Origin: Chloroflexota bacterium | Lineage (GTDB): Bacteria > Chloroflexota > Limnocylindria > P2-11E | Direction of reading: 5' to 3' | Assembly: GCA_013695575.1 (NCBI GenBank) | Contig: JACDAF010000107.1 | Location: forward strand, 1 to 11,621 | Length of the DNA: 11,621 nt | Shown: piece by piece, positions 7,423 through 11,621 of the stretch | How the letters are laid out: every line of letters begins with the position of its first letter | How positions within the stretch are numbered: position 1 is the first letter of the stretch | The notes under the pieces: generated by a model | Seen by the model: only the letters and a program-made list of their open reading frames with translations | The model's database searches: none | Told to the model about the DNA's origin: nothing | Program-made: the position numbers and the translations under genes

Positions 7423-9473
7423 CTTGCCCGTCCTACGGCTTCAGCATCCGTGTCAGCACGTACCCGCGACGGCGCGAGCCGGTACCCGAATCGGATCGGT
7501 AGCGGACCGGCGACTGCGCCCACGAGTACCGGGACACGCTCGCGGACGCCGAACCGATCCGACACCCATCCCTCGGCGAGCCGAATCTCGTCGAAGCCGC
7601 CGAAGTGAATGCTGCAAGTGACGTCTCCGCTACGGACCTCCCACTCGCCCTCGCGCATGTTGACGACCACTGCGCCGGAGGCGAAGTGAATGAACGATTC
7701 CGCTCGCTGAGTGCCCTCGCCGAGGAGCTCGTCGACGATCTCCAACTCGTTGGACGCTCGTTCGAGCGAGAACGTGCGGCGGTGAATGACGGATGGTGTC
7801 AGCCTCCGGTAGCCGTCGTGCGAGGCTGAGAGACGAACATTCTCGATTGTTTCGTCCCAAAATTCGACCTTCGGATGGGCGAACTGCTTCAGTCGAAAGA
7901 GCGCCGCGTGTGCGATCGGATTGATCTCTGTGCCGGCAACAACAACCGTGTTGTGCGCAGCCGTCGAGCGAAAGCTATTTCGCGCGTATGGGTCGGACGT
8001 GTAGGCGTAGGTGCCCGAGTCGACGATCAGGGGAACGTGGTACGAGAACTCGAAGGAGAGTAGGTCGTTGTGCGCGTGGCCACCGTTGCCGTCCTGACCG
8101 ACGTCGCCACAGCGGACGATCGCATTGGCTCGCTCACCACGCAACACATAGAAGCCTCCTGCGCGGAAGGCAGAGCGAATCGGGGGCGGAACAACCTCCC
8201 GCTCGGCCAGACTTTGCCAAGCGCCGATTCCAAGCGTCCACGCGACCTCCTCGTGCGGCCATCCAGGCAAAGGACGTTCATGGCCAAAGACGGCGGCTCC
8301 AGTTGAGAGCAAGTGGTCGATCGTGGGTTCTCGCCGGGATCCCCCCGGAAGGACGCGACCACTGTCGCTGTCTCCGAGCTGAGGCAGCCTTCCGTCCGGG
8401 TGTCGCAGCGCGCGCGATGCCTCGAGCATCCGCTCCAACCGACGATGGAACGCTGGTGAGAACGGCCGACCGACGCCGTCCGCGACCGTCTTCGCAATCA
8501 GAAACATCTCGAGCGCGAGACCGTGGTACGGAAGCGACGCCTCGAAGCCCACGCCGTCTTCATCGACCTGCGAGCTTATTTCTCTCTCGAAGGCGCGATG
8601 GGCAAGCTTGAACCATCGCTCGGCGTGCGGGTCGCCGACGAGCGACGCGCCGAGCACCAGGAGACCGAGAATGTCGGCGAGGTAGTGATTGCTGCGGAGA
8701 TAGGGAGTGCCCTCCAGGTTCGCAGCGATGTGTCGCCCATGGATTTGGAGCGATCGCGCGACGTCATGTCGCAGCGGATCGCGCAACGGGCGCCACGGCT
8801 CGAGTGTGCCGATGGCTGCGACCCAGTTGACAGCACGGAGCGCGACCTCCATCGGGTTCGTCCAGTTGATGCCGTACCCCGGCGGGTTTGCCGCGAGCCA
8901 GTGCGCGAGTTGTGCTTCGAGCTCGTCGGCGAAGCGGCTGTCGTCGAAGATCCGGGCCGCCCGCGCCAGGGTAAGCAAGTGATGGCAGCGGCTCAGCTCC
9001 CACGGCACCTTCGCATCGCTCGCGTCGGTCAAACGCGTCACCTCGACGTCGAGGTAGAAGACGCATGGCCACCGATAGCCGCTCTTGAAGTCGAGGTGCC
9101 AATCGATCGCCTCGCCAAGCGCGACCGCCCCCGAGCCGAGCAGGTCGAAGCGATGGCCCAGAATCGCCTCTGCCTCAGACCTCAGGTGCAGTGCGGGCTC
9201 ACGGAGAGGGGGCGGGAGGTCGTCGAGAGCCGCAAGATCGACTGTGGCAGGCATGAACGTCGCGGGTTTCCGCGGATTTGCAACGTTCCGGTCATAGCCC
9301 CGGCGCAATGCCCGCTCGCGCGCCCGCCGGACGCCGATGTGCGCCACGTATCGAGTAAGCAGGACAGGACTCGGGGCGAGTCGCGCCAGCAACTCGATCC
9401 GCTCGCGTGTGCGGTTACCCCCCGACTCGGGGGGAAGAGCACGGTCATCGGATTGGAACAAGGCAGCCGTCAT
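7419..9473 (-). CDS. Heparinase II/III-family polysaccharide lyase-like protein
   Basis: 684 residues from the ATG at 9473. The N-terminal half is an (alpha/alpha) toroid of the alginate lyase/heparinase type, with INWTNPMEVALRAVNW (202-217), SNHYLADI (261-268; Asn262, His263) and FEASLPYHGLALEMF (310-324; Tyr316). The C-terminal beta-sandwich holds the heparinase II/III signature GNGGHAHNDLLSFEF (462-476), DSGTYAYT (485-492) and AAHNTVVV (505-512). Asn262/His263, Tyr316 and His466 fit the catalytic layout of PL12/PL15/PL17-like lyases, which cleave uronate-containing chains by beta-elimination. No signal peptide or membrane segment is visible, so it appears cytosolic. It is the first gene of the cluster and overlaps the glycosyltransferase by 4 bases. 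The open frame extends to a TTG at 9539 but lacks a clear ribosome site, so the ATG is preferred. Whether it is active, and on what glycan, is unknown. Confidence 0.9.
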   Translation of the reverse strand: MTAALFQSDDRALPPESGGNRTRERIELLARLAPSPVLLTRYVAHIGVRRARERALRRGYDRNVANPRKPATFMPATVDLAALDDLPPPLREPALHLRSEAEAILGHRFDLLGSGAVALGEAIDWHLDFKSGYRWPCVFYLDVEVTRLTDASDAKVPWELSRCHHLLTLARAARIFDDSRFADELEAQLAHWLAANPPGYGINWTNPMEVALRAVNWVAAIGTLEPWRPLRDPLRHDVARSLQIHGRHIAANLEGTPYLRSNHYLADILGLLVLGASLVGDPHAERWFKLAHRAFEREISSQVDEDGVGFEASLPYHGLALEMFLIAKTVADGVGRPFSPAFHRRLERMLEASRALRHPDGRLPQLGDSDSGRVLPGGSRREPTIDHLLSTGAAVFGHERPLPGWPHEEVAWTLGIGAWQSLAEREVVPPPIRSAFRAGGFYVLRGERANAIVRCGDVGQDGNGGHAHNDLLSFEFSYHVPLIVDSGTYAYTSDPYARNSFRSTAAHNTVVVAGTEINPIAHAALFRLKQFAHPKVEFWDETIENVRLSASHDGYRRLTPSVIHRRTFSLERASNELEIVDELLGEGTQRAESFIHFASGAVVVNMREGEWEVRSGDVTCSIHFGGFDEIRLAEGWVSDRFGVRERVPVLVGAVAGPLPIRFGYRLAPSRVRADTDAEAVGRAR

Positions 9474-9665
9474 GGTTGAAGTGCGCTCGCACGCGCCGAT
9501 CGTCGTTAGAACTGTCGGAGAAGCACAGGTCTCAGTCAAGTCCCGTCAGCTTTAGGCATAGTGCCGCACGGACGGGGCCGGTACGCGAGCGACGTGACGC
9601 CGCTCGTCTGGGGTTGAGCCACGCGCGAGCGAGGTGTTGAGACGCCGCCATCGAATGCCGATCAG
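9474..9665. promoter_or_regulatory. Divergent intergenic region, probable promoter region for both directions
   Basis: These 192 bases separate the minus-strand polysaccharide cluster from the plus-strand surface genes and so must hold the start signals of both. On the minus strand TTGACT (9539-9534) resembles a -35 hexamer, but no -10 box lies at normal distance; a more AT-rich patch lies at about 9551-9561. On the plus strand no convincing promoter pair is seen. The region is inferred from gene layout more than from motifs. Confidence 0.4.
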
Positions 9666-10433
9666 GTGACCATGGCCTCTCAGAGCGGCCTGATTGCACT
9701 TGGGCGCAGCGACGTCGTAAGCCCGGAGCTCGTGCTCGTCGACCAATTGCTGGCCGAGCTCTCCCGATCGCGGCTTCCGGAACCAGATGACACGCTGGCA
9801 CGAGTCGACGCCCTCATCCAAACCTCTCGGATGGCATCTCTGGCGCGACGGAGCATGGAGGTGCCTCGGGGACCCTCTGCCGACCGGGTGGAGTCAACTC
9901 GTCACATCGCTCGGCGGCCTGCGCGGCGTCGGTCCGCCGCGTTCGCGGGCGGCCTGGCCGCCGGCACTCTCGTCGTCGCCTTGCTCGTCGGAGTTCGCGT
10001 CGATCTCGGCGGAACGCCGGCGGGTGCCGATTCCGTGGTTGTCGAGGAGGTGCCCGCGCCACCTGTTTCGAGCGCGCCACTCGTGCCTGTAGAGAAAACG
10101 CGCAAGCCTGTAGAGAAAACGCGCAAGCCTGTAGACAAACCGCGCAACGCTGATCGACGGCCGCGCACGACCAAGTCCTCGCCCCAACGGTTCGCCTGGG
10201 CGCCGAGCCCGGGCGCATCCGGATATCACATCGAGCTCTTCCGCCGCTCGTCAAAGGTGTTCGAGGCGGACACGACGAGTCCCGCGTTGACGATTCCCGC
10301 CCGCTGGGTCTTCGAGCAGAAGCGGCAGACACTCCAACCCGGGAGCTACCGCTGGTACGTCTGGCCGCTCACCTCGGGCACGCGCGCCGCGAGGGCCGTC
10401 GTCCAGGCAAAACTCACGGTCCCGCCTCGCTAA
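9666..10433 (+). CDS. Single-pass membrane protein with outer beta-sandwich-like domain, unknown function
   Basis: I do not recognise a named family. The 255-residue product has a cytosolic N-terminus (1-90) with a helical stretch (SPELVLVDQLLAELSRSRL, 19-37) and an Arg-rich patch just before one membrane segment (about 92-110). Outside the membrane come an acidic and Pro-rich stretch, a Lys/Arg/Pro tandem repeat (about 141-160) and a C-terminal domain (about 175-254) with FAWAPSPGASGYHIELFR and GSYRWYVWPL, which looks like a fibronectin type III-like beta sandwich. The positive-inside rule agrees with this topology. The layout recalls membrane-anchored anti-sigma factors, but no sigma gene is adjacent and no zinc motif is seen. 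GTG at 9666 and in-frame ATG at 9672 are alternative starts. It diverges from the polysaccharide cluster and precedes the secreted fibronectin-domain gene by 152 bases. Confidence 0.8.
   Translation: MTMASQSGLIALGRSDVVSPELVLVDQLLAELSRSRLPEPDDTLARVDALIQTSRMASLARRSMEVPRGPSADRVESTRHIARRPARRRSAAFAGGLAAGTLVVALLVGVRVDLGGTPAGADSVVVEEVPAPPVSSAPLVPVEKTRKPVEKTRKPVDKPRNADRRPRTTKSSPQRFAWAPSPGASGYHIELFRRSSKVFEADTTSPALTIPARWVFEQKRQTLQPGSYRWYVWPLTSGTRAARAVVQAKLTVPPR
10085..10147 (+). repeat. Three tandem 21-base repeats inside the membrane-protein gene
   Basis: The unit GCCTGTAGAGAAAACGCGCA plus a final A occurs twice exactly (10085-10105, 10106-10126) and once with two changes (10127-10147). The unit length keeps frame and encodes PVEKTRK, PVEKTRK, PVDKPRN just outside the membrane segment, a basic Pro-containing spacer that could reach into the cell wall or bind acidic polymer. 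Exact identity of two copies suggests recent duplication by slippage. Confidence 0.95.
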
Positions 10434-10585
10434 CCACTCGGTTGGGCGCACCAGGACCTGCACAACCTGCGTCACTGGCAGGGGGAATCGGTGCGCATGG
10501 TTGAGCCAACTCGACCTGGCCGGACGGGGGACCTCACCCGATAGGGGGTCTAGTACGAGGCCCGCATGAGCCGACGACTGGGGCT
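10434..10585 (+). other. Intergenic region before the fibronectin-domain gene
   Basis: It holds a 7-base inverted repeat, GCGCACC (10446-10452) and GGTGCGC (10490-10496), too widely spaced and lacking a T-run to be a normal terminator. An imperfect hairpin lies at 10530-10550 (GACC-CCC paired with GGG-GGTC, with a TCA bulge and GATA loop) just before GAGG at 10557-10560. The hairpin could be an operator or leader structure for the downstream gene; no promoter hexamers are clear. Confidence 0.35.
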
Positions 10586-11621
10586 GTGCCAGCCGCCAGC
10601 AAGCACGCGACGCTCGCCGTCGCCTCCGTAGCTCTCCTCGCCGCGTTCGCCCTCGCCGGCTCCGCGGGCAGTGTTCGGCTGCAGGCCAAGAAGGATCGCG
10701 AAGCTCCGACGGCTCCTGCGAATGTCCGGGTGACATCGGCCACGCCGACAACGGTGTCGCTCGCCTGGGATCCTTCCACGGACAACGTGGGCGTCGCCTT
10801 CTACTACATGTACCTCGACGCCCGCCGGACGCGCGTCGAGGGCACTACCTACACGGCCTCCAACCTCGAGTGCGGGCAGAGCCTCGGGGTATCGGTCGTG
10901 GCGTACGACTTCGCCCGCAACCGCTCCTTGTCGGCGACAGCGACGGTCTCGACCGCGGCCTGCGTCGACACGCAGCCGCCATTGCCACCCGTGGGGTTCC
11001 GTCAGGCGGCGACAACGGAGACTGCAGTCGTACTCGAGTGGGACGAGTCGTTGGACGACGTCGGCGTGGTCGAGTACGGCGTCTACCGCAATCAGCTTCC
11101 CGTTCAGTCGCCGTCCCAACCGACAGCGACGCTGACCGGGCTCTATTGCGGTTCGACCTTCGAGTACCAGGTCGACGCCGCGGACGCGGCGGGCAATCGC
11201 TCCCAGCGTCGCTCGGCCTGGGTGCAGACGGCGCGCTGCTCCGACCTTCCGCCGCCTGTGGTCGACTCGCGACCGCCATCCCAGCCGGCGAATCTCGCGA
11301 TCAGCAGCGTAACCGTGTCGAGCGTCTCACTAACCTGGAGCCCCTCGACCGACAACGTCGGCGTCGCGGGGTACGACGTCTACAAAAACGGCACGAAGAT
11401 GGCGTCCGTCTCGTCGACCTCGTCCACTCAGGGCGGACTTGACTGCGGGACGTCCTACTGGTTCGGCGTCGAAGCCTTCGATGGCGCTGGCAATCGCTCC
11501 GACCGCGCACGTGTGAACGCGACGACGTCCGCCTGCCTGCCGACGCTTCCGCCGCCTCCGACGGTCCCGCCCCCGCCACCCCCTGACAATTCGCCCCCTG
11601 CCGACGAGAACCCGCCTACGC
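10586..11621 (+). CDS. Secreted multi-domain fibronectin type III protein (3' end beyond window)
   Basis: 345 residues are visible from a GTG at 10586 and the frame runs off the right edge. A signal peptide is evident: SKHATLAVASVALLAAFALAGSAG at about 5-28. Three fibronectin type III domains follow at about 38-126, 129-218 and 228-317, each with a tryptophan strand and a DNVGV- or DDVGV-type loop (for example STDNVGVAGYDVYKNG). Each domain has one Cys pair exactly 30 residues apart (96/126, 188/218, 287/317), suggesting one disulfide per domain. A proline-rich linker (PPPPTVPPPPPPDNSPP) begins near 321 and usually leads to another domain in such proteins. Fibronectin arrays in bacteria mostly occur in extracellular carbohydrate-active enzymes and adhesins, so binding or processing of a surface glycan is plausible but unproven. 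The start is uncertain: an ATG at 10566 has a better ribosome site but is in another frame. Confidence 0.86.
   Translation, partial: MPAASKHATLAVASVALLAAFALAGSAGSVRLQAKKDREAPTAPANVRVTSATPTTVSLAWDPSTDNVGVAFYYMYLDARRTRVEGTTYTASNLECGQSLGVSVVAYDFARNRSLSATATVSTAACVDTQPPLPPVGFRQAATTETAVVLEWDESLDDVGVVEYGVYRNQLPVQSPSQPTATLTGLYCGSTFEYQVDAADAAGNRSQRRSAWVQTARCSDLPPPVVDSRPPSQPANLAISSVTVSSVSLTWSPSTDNVGVAGYDVYKNGTKMASVSSTSSTQGGLDCGTSYWFGVEAFDGAGNRSDRARVNATTSACLPTLPPPPTVPPPPPPDNSPPADENPPT

Noticed and set aside
8523..9479. A 318-codon open frame on the plus strand, antisense to the lyase gene
   Set aside because: It is a high-GC shadow of the lyase frame: Arg-, Val- and Glu-rich composition, no domain motifs, while the opposite strand encodes clear heparinase signatures.
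9474..9539. Extension of the lyase gene to a TTG at 9539
   Set aside because: The 22 added residues show no conserved motif or signal peptide, no good ribosome site precedes the TTG, and TTGACT there may instead be a promoter hexamer.
10446..10496. Inverted repeat GCGCACC / GGTGCGC as a transcription terminator
   Set aside because: The arms are 37 bases apart and no T-run follows; at most it is a weak dyad.
10550..11119. A 189-codon minus-strand open frame over the fibronectin-domain gene
   Set aside because: The plus strand encodes a signal peptide and repeated fibronectin domains in one continuous frame; the minus frame is its shadow.

Overview
The window is visibly GC-rich, and many starts are GTG. 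It looks chromosomal, from a high-GC Gram-positive bacterium, most likely an actinomycetote. The secreted fibronectin type III protein and the two unusual membrane or surface proteins on the right would fit the Thermoleophilia (Gaiellales/Solirubrobacterales), but that class-level placement is an inference. There is no tRNA, rRNA, insertion sequence or CRISPR array.

Left and centre (about 1-9473, all minus strand): one co-oriented gene cluster for a cell-surface polysaccharide. In transcription order it encodes a heparinase II/III-type lyase, a GT4-like glycosyltransferase, a two-domain oxidoreductase (zinc-alcohol-dehydrogenase-like half plus Gfo/Idh/MocA half), a class I SAM methyltransferase, an O-antigen ligase/polymerase-type membrane protein, a non-hydrolysing UDP-GlcNAc 2-epimerase (WecB) and the N-terminus of a Wzz-type chain-length protein cut by the left edge. 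The first three genes are linked by 4-base start/stop overlaps (ATGA, then GTGA) and the methyltransferase follows after 26 bases. Those four are almost certainly one transcript. The last three genes sit after gaps of about 90-160 bases and may be read through or have their own promoters.

Right (9666-11621, plus strand): two divergently transcribed genes. The first encodes a single-pass membrane protein with a cytosolic N-terminus, a short Lys/Arg/Pro tandem repeat and a beta-sandwich-like outer domain. The second encodes a secreted protein with three fibronectin type III domains and a proline-rich linker, and it runs off the right edge.

How they fit together (inference): the epimerase supplies ManNAc-type nucleotide sugars, the oxidoreductase may process another nucleotide sugar, the glycosyltransferase and methyltransferase build and decorate the repeat unit, and the Wzy/WaaL-like protein and Wzz polymerise or ligate it. 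The lyase lacks a visible signal peptide, so its place in a biosynthetic operon is the most puzzling point. The divergent surface proteins could act at the envelope where the polymer ends up. The initiating transferase and flippase are not in the window.
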